A DNA stretch of 17,058 bases from an uncultured Oscillospiraceae bacterium (GTDB lineage: Bacteria > Bacillota > Clostridia > Oscillospirales > Acutalibacteraceae). The translations under genes were made by a program, and so were the position numbers. This document shows positions 1-6,800 of the stretch, in pieces; within the stretch, counting starts at the first letter, position 1; the number at the start of each line of letters is the position of its first letter. The DNA lies in contig CAJJPG010000027.1 in assembly GCA_905193585.1 (NCBI GenBank), forward strand, positions 1-17,058, given 5' to 3'. The notes below the pieces were generated by a model. The model ran no database searches. It had not been told where the DNA came from and saw nothing but the letters and a program-made list of their open reading frames with translations.

Positions 1-2
1 CA

Positions 3-89
3 GAATTAGAAATCGTCAAATTTAATGTTGATGAAGTTTTGACAGCGACAAGTGGATGCGAAGATCCGTCGCCTATAGCATTTGAGTAA
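3..89 (+). CDS. 3' end of a short Cys-containing peptide, candidate RiPP precursor (5' truncated by the window edge)
   Basis: An open frame enters from the left edge and ends at TAA 87-89, giving 28 visible residues. It opens ELEIVKFNVDEVL and finishes TATSGCEDPSPIAFE, with a single Cys. From memory, short clostridial peptides with a '(K/P)ELEIV.F...D.(I/L)T.S' leader-like stretch, followed by a small Cys/Gly/Ser/Asp-rich tail, are common beside radical SAM/SPASM genes; I could not search for them. The position 85 bases before a radical SAM maturase, in the same direction and separated only by a hairpin, fits a precursor whose tail is modified. The start, true length and leader are not visible, and it could instead be the C-terminus of a larger unrelated protein. 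Confidence 0.5.
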   Translation, partial: ELEIVKFNVDEVLTATSGCEDPSPIAFE

Positions 90-116
90 TATTGTAGTTT
101 GATTATTACTGCTTTG

Positions 117-153
117 GTGGTGAACATATTTAACATATGTTCACCACATTTTT
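117..153 (+). terminator. Hairpin with T-tract between peptide gene and radical SAM gene (attenuator or terminator)
   Basis: A perfect 13-bp inverted repeat (117-129 with 135-147, arm GTGGTGAACATAT) encloses a 5-base loop and is followed by ATTTTT. It has the layout of an intrinsic terminator, although the stem is only moderately GC-rich. Between a precursor and its modifying enzyme, partial termination would keep the peptide in excess over the enzyme. That role is inferred. Confidence 0.6.
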
Positions 154-174
154 AATTTCTAAAGGAGTTACTTA

Positions 175-1533
175 ATGGAAATTATAAAAAAATCCGGAAC
201 AGGTGAAATGGCTTGTCTTGGAACGCAAACTGTTGATTATTCAAAAGAATATCGAGTAATAACATATAATATGCAGGTGAGATCGGATGATGGTTTATTA
301 TTTTATAATAATTTAACTGGGGAACTCATTCTGATAGATGAAGTGGAAGAACAGGTCGTAAGAAATCGAGATATGTCTTCCACAATTTTTATAGAATTAA
401 TTGAAAAATGGTACTTTGTTCCCATGGACTGCGATGATATAAAATTATGCAATCAGGTCAATCATCTTATGCATTTAATTTGTGATGCTGATTCTAATTC
501 GGTTCGCAAATCAATTACAGAGTATACTATTTTAACAACGACCGATTGCAATGCACGCTGTTTTTACTGTTACGAAATGGGACGCGAACGTATTAAGATG
601 TCTGACAAAACTGCGAATGACGTTGCCGATTTTATTGCGAGATCATGTGGAGGGAAGTCAATTACTTTTCGTTGGTTTGGCGGTGAGCCGCTATATAATT
701 TAAATGCAATTGATATCATTTGTAAAAAATTGCAAGATAACGATATTGAATACAAATCAACGATGATTAGTAACGGATATTTATTTGATAATCAAATAAT
801 AAAAAAGGCAGTTGAACTTTGGAAATTGGATTTAGTCCAAATTACACTTGATGGAACCGAGAAAATATATAATAAGTGCAAGGCATATATATATAGTAAT
901 GTAAATCCATATAATCGTGTAATACTCAACATAAAGAAACTACTTGATGTCGGCATTACTGTCAAAATCAGAATGAATGCCGATAAACACAATTTAAGCG
1001 ATCTTTTTGATTTGACGGATATACTATATGATAATTTCGGGGAATATAAAAACCTTATTGTATATTCTAATTTGCTTTTTGAAAATGAGAAGAATCAACG
1101 GAATTATGAACAACGAAAAGATTTATTCAATAAACATTCCGAGTTAATAGAATACATTGAAAATAAAAATATGGCTGTTAAATATACGCTAGAGAATTAT
1201 TTAAGGTATAGACAATGTATGGCGGACAATCCAGGGGCAACTGTTATTTTACCTGACGGTCATCTTGGAAGATGCGAGCATTTTTCCGACACAGATTTTT
1301 GGGGAAGCATCTATAATGAGCAAATTGACGTAAATGTAATAGAAAAATTTAAAAGAGTGCGCGAATTACCAAAAAAATGCGATACTTGTGTACTTAAACC
1401 CGCATGCATACAGCTTGAAAATTGTCCTGATCTTCCGAGAGAGTGTGATGAACTCTATAAAGAAAGTTATATAATTAATACCAAAAAAAGAATTATGAAC
1501 ACATATATTGATTATAAAACTCAGCAAGATTAA
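175..1533 (+). CDS. Radical SAM/SPASM peptide maturase
   Basis: This is a 452-residue radical SAM enzyme with a C-terminal SPASM domain, the architecture of RiPP maturases such as AlbA and PqqE relatives. Cys125, Cys129 and Cys132 form the CxxxCxxC site for the SAM-binding 4Fe-4S cluster (TTTDCNARCFYCYE), and FGGEP at 168-172 is the usual second motif. The C-terminal third carries SPASM-type cysteines at 348, 367, 402, 405, 411, 417 and 424, enough for auxiliary clusters. Residues 1-115 are an N-terminal extension I do not recognise. AAAGGAG at 161-167 supports the ATG at 175. The gene is markedly AT-rich compared with the arginine operon, suggesting a different origin. The likely substrate is the small peptide encoded just upstream. 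The reaction (thioether, C-C crosslink or epimerisation) cannot be read from the sequence. Confidence 0.85.
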   Translation: MEIIKKSGTGEMACLGTQTVDYSKEYRVITYNMQVRSDDGLLFYNNLTGELILIDEVEEQVVRNRDMSSTIFIELIEKWYFVPMDCDDIKLCNQVNHLMHLICDADSNSVRKSITEYTILTTTDCNARCFYCYEMGRERIKMSDKTANDVADFIARSCGGKSITFRWFGGEPLYNLNAIDIICKKLQDNDIEYKSTMISNGYLFDNQIIKKAVELWKLDLVQITLDGTEKIYNKCKAYIYSNVNPYNRVILNIKKLLDVGITVKIRMNADKHNLSDLFDLTDILYDNFGEYKNLIVYSNLLFENEKNQRNYEQRKDLFNKHSELIEYIENKNMAVKYTLENYLRYRQCMADNPGATVILPDGHLGRCEHFSDTDFWGSIYNEQIDVNVIEKFKRVRELPKKCDTCVLKPACIQLENCPDLPRECDELYKESYIINTKKRIMNTYIDYKTQQD

Positions 1534-1596
1534 CATTAGTAATTATATTTAAATACTACTTATTGTATGTGCAATGCTTGAAGTCAAAGGAGAATT

Positions 1597-2328
1597 ATGA
1601 ATTTTAAAGTTGGAGATTTTCTAATCAAATATAACGGAGGAAATTACGTTTTAAAAGTCAAGTCAGAAGATTATATATCTTCATCTGACATTTGTGACCT
1701 TGAAATTTTTATAACAAAAGAAGAAATAAAAAAAGAAATTTCATCAAATACCATCACTATACCTTTTATGCGAGCTGAAAATAATATTATCCACCGCAAA
1801 ATTGCGGAATGGCTGCCGCTGCACGGTGCGTTTTTGCTGCATTCCGCCTGCTTTGATGTAAACGGCACGGGCGTTGCTTTTGCGGCGCACAGCGGAACGG
1901 GTAAAACCACGCATATGCTTTTATGGCAGCAGCTTTTGGGCGATAAAATGACGGTTGTAAACGGTGATAAACCGATAGTCCGCTTTTTTGATGACGAACC
2001 CGAAACGCCGTATGCCTACGGAACGCCGTGGAACGGCAAGGAACGTCTTGGCTGCAACATGCGCACACCCCTTAAACACATTTGTTTTATAGAGCGCGCG
2101 GAGCAGAATTCCTGCGAGCCTATGGAAAAGGGCGACGCCGTAAATCTGATTTTTGATCAGGTATATATGCCGAAAAATCCCGCGGCTATGGTGCAAACCC
2201 TGCAGCTGATTGACAGATTGCTTTCCTGCTGCCGGCTTTGGAAAATAAAATGCAATATGGAACCGCAGGCGGCGGAAGTTTCATTCGGCGCGATTTTCGG
2301 GAAAGAACCGGCGGCAAACAAAATATAA
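1597..2328 (+). CDS. HPr kinase-like P-loop protein of a peptide-modification locus
   Basis: This 243-residue protein resembles the C-terminal half of HPr kinase/phosphorylase. AHSGTGKTTH at 97-106 is a Walker A loop with Lys103, and VNGDKPIV at 121-128 carries the acidic residue expected near the nucleotide. YGTPWNGKE (141-149) and CFIERAE (163-169) match what I remember of a clostridial HPrK-like family found beside PqqD and S26 proteins. Related HPrK-like kinases phosphorylate lasso peptides, so a peptide kinase or an NTP-dependent accessory role is plausible but inferred. AAAGGAG at 1586-1592 supports the start, 63 bases after the radical SAM stop. Base composition jumps inside the gene: by my hand count 1621-1800 is 49/180 GC and 1801-1980 is 94/180, with the step near codon 66. 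The frame stays open and the protein looks complete. Confidence 0.75.
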   Translation: MNFKVGDFLIKYNGGNYVLKVKSEDYISSSDICDLEIFITKEEIKKEISSNTITIPFMRAENNIIHRKIAEWLPLHGAFLLHSACFDVNGTGVAFAAHSGTGKTTHMLLWQQLLGDKMTVVNGDKPIVRFFDDEPETPYAYGTPWNGKERLGCNMRTPLKHICFIERAEQNSCEPMEKGDAVNLIFDQVYMPKNPAAMVQTLQLIDRLLSCCRLWKIKCNMEPQAAEVSFGAIFGKEPAANKI

Positions 2329-2357
2329 TGCGGAATTCGTAATGCGGAATGCGGAAT
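2327..2357. repeat. Short direct repeats after the HPrK-like gene
   Basis: AATGCGGAAT occurs at 2327-2336 and 2341-2350, followed by a partial unit GCGGAAT at 2351-2357. The array begins on the stop codon of the HPrK-like gene. It is too short for a CRISPR. Simple intergenic arrays of this kind are frequent in clostridial genomes, from memory. Confidence 0.6.
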
Positions 2358-2433
2358 TATAAGCGGGGAAATGTCGTGAAACGACAGAGGGAAAGAAAAA
2401 GTAATGTTTTTATGCGTTTATACCTTTTTGACT

Positions 2434-2478
2434 ACCCTTCAGTCACCTATGGTGACAGCTCCCCTGACAAGGGGAGCC
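2434..2478. repeat. Palindromic intergenic repeat, copy 1 (two hairpins)
   Basis: After CCCTTCA come two consecutive palindromes: GTCACC/GGTGAC (2442-2447 with 2451-2456) and GCTCCCC/GGGGAGC (2458-2464 with 2471-2477). A related element with the same CAGTC...GACAGC...GGGAGCC layout lies at 3777-3852. This resembles the REP/MITE-like elements scattered in gut Clostridia. The stretch 2358-2433 before it shows nothing I can name, and 2479-2542 holds only a GC-rich imperfect extension. No protein is supported here. Confidence 0.6.
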
Positions 2479-2542
2479 AAAGTGGTCTTTTCGACACGCT
2501 CCGGCTCCCTATAAAGCACATTTGCAGATTGAAATTCGGCGA

Positions 2543-2571
2543 TTGACAATAGTTTAAAAATATTGTAAAAT
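2543..2571 (+). promoter_or_regulatory. Sigma-A promoter of the small toxin gene
   Basis: TTGACA at 2543-2548, a 17-base spacer and TAAAAT at 2566-2571 form a near-consensus promoter. Transcription would begin near 2578, leaving a leader of about 155 bases before the toxin ATG at 2734. Confidence 0.8.
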
Positions 2572-2577
2572 GATTAA

Positions 2578-2733
2578 GGTGTAAAAGCCCGTAAAGGCGA
2601 CCTACAACGGTAGGCGGTTGGCTCTCTTTAACAAGGAGGGTACTTCTTTCTCGGCTGCCGCCTCGGTCGGCGCTTCTGCTTTGCAGAGGTCTCCACAGGA
2701 GACCCGCGCCCTCTTTGAAAGGGGGCGGTGCTA
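2578..2733 (+). promoter_or_regulatory. Long structured leader of the toxin mRNA with a sequestered ribosome site
   Basis: The leader is rich in hairpins: CCTAC/GTAGG near 2600-2613, CTGC/GCAG near 2673-2683, and GGTCTCC/GGAGACC near 2688-2705. The last stem (2707-2715 with 2719-2727, nine pairs including one G-U, 3-base loop) buries the AAAGGGGG ribosome site used for the ATG at 2734. An unused strong Shine-Dalgarno-like AAGGAGG lies near 2631-2640 with no start codon after it. Long leaders that block translation are typical of type I toxin mRNAs. Folding was judged by eye. Confidence 0.5.
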
Positions 2734-2820
2734 ATGGTTACATATAACGGATTGTTTTTATTGCTTTCGCTTATAGTGTCAATTATTGCACTTGTTTATA
2801 ATATAGCAAAAAAGAAATAA
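2734..2820 (+). CDS. Small holin-like membrane peptide, type I toxin candidate
   Basis: A 28-codon gene, too short for ordinary gene finders. The peptide starts MVTYNGLF, continues as an almost uninterrupted hydrophobic stretch (about residues 7-25, a single membrane helix) and ends in KKK. This matches the small holin-like toxins of Bacillota (Hol_Tox type, which often start MVTYEGLF), a family I recognise from memory. Such peptides insert in the membrane and depolarise it when over-produced. The gene has its own near-consensus promoter, a long structured leader and a ribosome site AAAGGGGG 8 bases before the ATG. A convergent antisense RNA gene lies at its 3' end, the same arrangement as TxpA/RatA. 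It sits inside the peptide-modification locus but is probably an independent unit. A role as an unrelated small membrane protein is not excluded. Confidence 0.72.
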   Translation: MVTYNGLFLLLSLIVSIIALVYNIAKKK

Positions 2821-2901
2821 CCGCCCAAGCGACCAAACTTTAGCGGTTAATTTCTTTTAAACGTTAATTTTGAGGGCTAACCGTCTATCGGTTGCCTTTA
2901 T
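2815..2901 (-). ncRNA. Antisense RNA, candidate antitoxin of the holin-like peptide
   Basis: A perfect promoter on the minus strand (TTGACA at 2931-2936, 17-base spacer, TATAAT at 2908-2913) points leftwards into the toxin 3' end. The transcript would start near 2901 and contain the stem-loop covering about 2875-2898 (AACCG/CGGTT core). It would end at the bidirectional hairpin 2818-2849, followed in this direction by TTTCTTTTTT. It would be about 85-90 nt and complementary to the toxin mRNA 3' region. No reading frame of note is present, and the boundaries are inferred. Confidence 0.65.
2818..2858. terminator. Bidirectional terminator shared by toxin mRNA and antisense RNA
   Basis: TAACCGC (2818-2824) pairs with GCGGTTA (2843-2849) across an 18-base loop. 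It is T-rich on both exits: ATTTCTTTT on the + strand and TTTCTTTTTT on the - strand. The stem begins on the toxin stop codon. Confidence 0.6.
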
Positions 2902-2907
2902 GTAAAT

Positions 2908-2936
2908 ATTATAACATAAAAAACAAACAGTGTCAA
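2908..2936 (-). promoter_or_regulatory. Perfect consensus promoter of the antisense RNA
   Basis: Read on the minus strand this is TTGACA, exactly 17 bases, then TATAAT: a 12/12 match to the sigma-A consensus. It is the strongest promoter in the window. It beats the toxin promoter (TAAAAT), as expected if the antitoxin RNA must be in excess. Confidence 0.85.
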
Positions 2937-2991
2937 GTGCGTAGTATATTTGCGTTTATCTGTTTTAAATTATTTAAAGGATCTGGTAGTA

Positions 2992-3258
2992 ATGAAATTA
3001 AAGTACAATTTTGTAACAAACGAGGTTGCGGATAAGATCGTAGCGGTTGCGGTGGGCGACGATTTGCAGAAGTTTAACGGCTTTATAAAGATGAACGATA
3101 CGGGAGCGTACATTTTTGCAATGCTTAAAAACGACGTAACCGAGGAAGAAATAGTTGCGGCAATGAAAAGGGATTACACTGACGCGACCGAGGAAGAAAT
3201 TAAGGAAACCGTGAGCGAATTTGTAGGCAAGCTGAAAGACGCGGATGTGCTTGAATAA
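2992..3258 (+). CDS. PqqD-like protein (RiPP recognition element)
   Basis: I start this protein at the ATG at 2992 (88 residues, MKLKYNFVTNEV...) rather than at the in-frame TTG at 2950, because AAAGGA at 2977-2982 sits at the right distance and family members begin this way. The sequence has the PqqD pattern: an N-terminal beta segment (KYNFVTNEVADKIVAVAVG), then FNGFIKMNDTGAYIF, then a helical half with TEEEIVAAM and the ending GKLKDADVLE. PqqD domains bind precursor leader peptides and deliver them to radical SAM maturases, so this is the likely docking partner of the enzyme at 175-1533. It lies 1.4 kb away from that enzyme with a toxin-antitoxin unit between, and I see no convincing promoter of its own. 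Its stop codon overlaps the next start (TAATG), so the two genes are translationally coupled. Confidence 0.82.
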   Translation: MKLKYNFVTNEVADKIVAVAVGDDLQKFNGFIKMNDTGAYIFAMLKNDVTEEEIVAAMKRDYTDATEEEIKETVSEFVGKLKDADVLE

Positions 3259-3719
3259 TGGCAGAAACGGACTTAAAAAACGTTGAGGAACTGCTGAAAA
3301 CACAGGATGAGGTTATGACCCGCACCCGCGGTATAAGTATGCGCCCGCTGCTGCGGCAGGGGCGCGATATTGTTGTAATAAAAAAAGCGGAGCTTCCCCT
3401 TAAAGCCGGCGACGCACCGCTTTACAAGGTGAAAGGCAGAAAAGAACTGGTCTTACACCGGATTTTAAAGGTAAACCCCGACGGCAGCTATATTATCCGC
3501 GGCGATAATCTTTTTGTTAAAGAGCATGTGCTTGAAAGCCAGATCGTGGGCGTTATGAAAGCGTTTTACAGAGAGGGAAAATATTGTGACTGCGAAAAAA
3601 GCCGCAAATATAAGCTCTATATATTTTTAAACAGGGTAAGCTACCCGTTGCGCCGTTTTTGGAAATTGACATTGCGCCCGATACTTTCAAAAATTAAACA
3701 TAAAATAATTAAAAATTAA
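3258..3719 (+). CDS. Small S24/S26 signal-peptidase-like protein
   Basis: This 153-residue protein starts on the A of the preceding TAA (TAATG). GISMRP at 25-30 is the S26 nucleophile box with Ser27. LVLHRI at 65-69 supplies a His (His67) where the bacterial enzyme has Lys, which is the Ser-His arrangement of the SipW/ER-type branch, and RGDN at 81-84 is the conserved C-terminal box. No clear membrane-spanning segment is present; the C-terminus (about 110-153) is basic and amphipathic. It may therefore be soluble or only peripherally bound, unlike normal signal peptidases. Homologues of this form recur in clostridial PqqD/HPrK gene sets, from memory. A role in leader removal from the modified peptide is an inference, and a non-peptidase regulatory role is also possible. 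Confidence 0.72.
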   Translation: MAETDLKNVEELLKTQDEVMTRTRGISMRPLLRQGRDIVVIKKAELPLKAGDAPLYKVKGRKELVLHRILKVNPDGSYIIRGDNLFVKEHVLESQIVGVMKAFYREGKYCDCEKSRKYKLYIFLNRVSYPLRRFWKLTLRPILSKIKHKIIKN

Positions 3720-3737
3720 ATTTTAAAAATAATGCAA

Positions 3738-3770
3738 GTTAGACATTAGATAGTAGATGTTAGACGTTAG
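3738..3770. repeat. Short GTTAGAC direct repeats
   Basis: GTTAGAC occurs at 3738-3744 and 3759-3765, with ATTAGAT and GTTAG variants between and after (to 3770). It lies between the S26-like gene and the palindromic repeat. Confidence 0.5.
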
Positions 3771-3776
3771 AAAATA

Positions 3777-3852
3777 CCCCTCAGTCAACTTCGTTGACAG
3801 CCGCTGACGGCGGCGGTCCCCTCTGTTTCGGCAAAGCCGAAAAGAAGGGAGC
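3777..3852. repeat. Palindromic intergenic repeat, copy 2, between convergent operons
   Basis: This element shares its skeleton with 2434-2478 (CCCTCAGTC..., GACAGC..., GGGAGCC) but is longer. It contains GTCAAC/GTTGAC (3784-3789 with 3793-3798), a GC-rich palindrome near 3800-3815, and TTCGGC/GCCGAA (3827-3832 with 3836-3841). A further GGCGAAGCC hairpin lies just beyond. It sits exactly where the left locus and the arginine operon converge, so the hairpins could block read-through, although none has a canonical T-tract on either strand. Confidence 0.55.
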
Positions 3853-3886
3853 CTATGGACGGCGAAGCCGAAAAAACTTAATTACT

Positions 3887-6800
3887 TCAATATTCCGTCA
3901 CACCGTCGTACACTTTAACCGCGTTGCCGGTTAAAATTATGCGTTCTTCGGTGTAATTTACGGTAAGGTCGCCGCCCTTGACTTTAACGGTTATATCCTC
4001 GCCGGCTTTGCACTTGCCGTTTTTAACCGCGGCGGCAACCGCCGCGCAGGCACCCGTGCCGCAGGCGCAGGTTTCGCCGTTGCCGCGCTCCCACACCCGC
4101 ATTTTAAGCATATTTGAATTAACAACCCGCACAAACTCGGTGTTGATGCGTTCGGGGAACATTTCCGAATTTTCAAACTGCGGACCTATTGCTTCAACGT
4201 CTGCTGTCTCCACATTATCGCAAAATACCACGCAATGCGGGTTGCCCACGTTTACGCAGGTAATGTTATAGTGCTGCCCCGCAATTTTAACGGGGTAATC
4301 CACTATTTCGTCCGCGTCAATAGCAGAGGGCAGAGCCTTTGCGGAAAAATCTGCCTTGCCCATATTAACCGATACAAGCGTGACCTTGCCGCCCGAGGTA
4401 TAAACTTTCAGCTTTTTAACCCCGCTTGCGGTTTCAACCGAAATTTCATCACTTGATACAAAGCCGTTATCGTAAAGATATTTTGCCGTGCAGCGTATGC
4501 AGTTGCCCGCCATTTTACCCTCGGAGCCGTCTTTATTATATATGCGCATTTTAGCGTCCGCTACGGCTGAATTTTCAATAAGCACAATGCCGTAGCCGCC
4601 TATACCCGTGCTGCGGTCGCAAAGGCTTATGCAAAGCGACTCGGGGCAGGAAACCGAATTATCGAAATTCTCAATAAATATATAGTCGTCGCCCGTGCCC
4701 TGCATTTTTGCAAATTTAAGCGGTCGGCGGCTTTTTCGCATATTATTGATATCCACAAGCTCGGTGTTTTGCTCGGTATAGCGGCTTGCAATAATATCCG
4801 CCAAGGCGTTTGCCGTGTCAAGCGAGGTAAAGCAGGGAATGGAAAGCTGCAAAGCGCGGCGGTGCAGGGCAATGTAATCATCCACCGTTGAGTCCATTAA
4901 GGCGCCGGTGTAGATTATATAGCTTATATCGCCGTTTTCAAGCAGCCTGAATGCGTTGTCGCTTTCCCTTATTCCTGCAATTTCAGTGACCGGAATACCA
5001 AGGCTTTTTACGGTTTCGGCGGTTTCGCGCGTGGCGTAAAGTTTAAATTTCAAGTCATACAGCTTTTTTGCAAGGGATAAAACCTCGGGCTGGTCGTGCG
5101 TATCCACGCTTATAAGCACGCCCGCGTCGCCGCCCGAAAGAGCGGAGCGGCACTTCATTCCCGCAGAGGTAAGCCCCTTAAACAGTGCCTCGTTAAGGGT
5201 CTTGCCAAGCCCTAAAACCTCGCCTGTCGATTTCATTTCGGGCCCTAAATAGGAGTTGACGTCGCTTAATTTTTCAAATGAGAAAACCGGCACCTTAACC
5301 GCGAAATACGGCGGTGTTTTGTGCAGCCCCGTACCGCAGCCGATTTCTTTAAGGGTGGCGCCCGTCATCACGCGCGAGGCAATATCTACCATTGAAACGC
5401 CCGTTACCTTGCTTATATACGGCACGGTGCGCGAGGCGCGAGGGTTGACCTCAATAACATAAAGCTCGTTATTGTATATAAGGTACTGTATATTCACAAG
5501 CCCCTTTGTGCCGAGCGCCAGCGCTAATTTTTCGGAGCAGTCTGTTATTCTGCCCATCATTTTATCGTCAATATTATAGGGCGGGTAAACGGCAATGGAA
5601 TCGCCGCTGTGAACGCCCGCGCGCTCAATGTGCTGCATAACGCCGGGAATAAGCACGTCCTTACCGTCGGATATAACGTCTACCTCCAACTCCTTGCCCG
5701 CCATATATTTATCAACAAGCACGGGGTTTGAAATACCGCCCGATAAAATGCGCTCCATATAAACGCGCACCTCGTCCGCATTGTGCACTATTTTCATATT
5801 CTGCCCGCCTATAACGTAAGAGGGGCGCAAAAGCACGGGGTAACCCAAGGTCTCGGCGGCGTTTAACGCCTCTTCTAAGGTGTTTACGCCGAACCCGCGC
5901 GGGCGCTTTATGCCGAACCTTTCAAGTAATTCGTCAAACCGCTCGCGGTCCTCGGCAAGGTCTATACCCTCGGCGGAGGTGCCTAAAATTTTAATGCCGT
6001 TATCGTTTAAAAATTTTGTAAGCTTAATTGCGGTCTGACCGCCGAAAGCCACCACAACGCCTACGGGCTTTTCCACCCTTATAATATTCATAACGTCTTC
6101 TTCGCACAAGGGCTCAAAATAAAGGCGGTCGGCGGTGTCGTAATCGGTCGAAACGGTTTCAGGGTTGTTGTTTACTATAACCACGTCATAGCCCAAATTT
6201 TTAAGCGTCCAAACGCAGTGAACCGAGGAATAGTCAAACTCTATTCCCTGACCTATTCTTATAGGTCCCGAGCCTAAAACCATAATAACGGGCTTACCCG
6301 AGCGCTTAAAGGCGCGCGCCTCGCACTCGCAGTCCCGCGTGGAATAAAAATACGGGGTTACGGCGTCAAATTCCGCGCCGCAGGTATCAACCATTTTATA
6401 AACGGCGGCGGTTTCGGGTAAAACATCGGCGCCCGAAAGCCGCTTTAAAGCCTTATCGGTGTAACCAAGGCGCTTGCCCTTAAAATAAAGCTCCTCGGTA
6501 ATACCGTTTTTAATTTCTTTTTCAAACTTCGCTAAATTTAAAAGCTTGTAAAGGAAGAACTTATCGATTCGCGTAATTTCATGTATTTCATCAACCGAAA
6601 TTCCGATTTTAAGCGCCTCAAACACGGTGAAAAGGCGGCGGTCATCGGTATTATAAAGCCTTTCTTTTACGGGTTTGTCGGAAAGCGGGGCGGCGTTTAA
6701 GGTATCAAGCGATATTTCGGCGCCCCTTACCGCTTTCATAATGCCCTCTTCAAAGCTTTGGGCTATAGCCATAACCTCGCCCGTGGCTTTCATTTGCGTG

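Noticed and set aside
2327..2357. Possible CRISPR-like array
   Set aside because: Units are 7-10 bases with almost no spacers and no cas genes nearby.
2349..2546. Open frame of 65 codons after the HPrK-like gene
   Set aside because: It runs through the direct and palindromic repeats, has no convincing ribosome site, is of low protein-like quality, and ends on the toxin promoter.
2950..2991. Upstream TTG extension of the PqqD-like protein
   Set aside because: The extra 14 residues do not fit the family, and the ATG at 2992 has AAAGGA at a suitable distance.
3777..3886. Canonical intrinsic terminator for the arg operon
   Set aside because: Several hairpins are present, but on the minus strand the T-run precedes rather than follows the stem, so I list only a repeat element.
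3978..4271. Long + strand frames opposite carB and other arg genes
   Set aside because: They are antisense shadows of strongly conserved genes, with no ribosome sites and unnatural residue composition.
4721..4760. Frameshift or missed stop creating the CarB-DapF fusion artificially
   Set aside because: The frame, codon use and linker are smooth, and the DapF part starts at its normal N-terminus; no disrupted stop/start pair with ribosome site is visible. Only read data could settle it fully.
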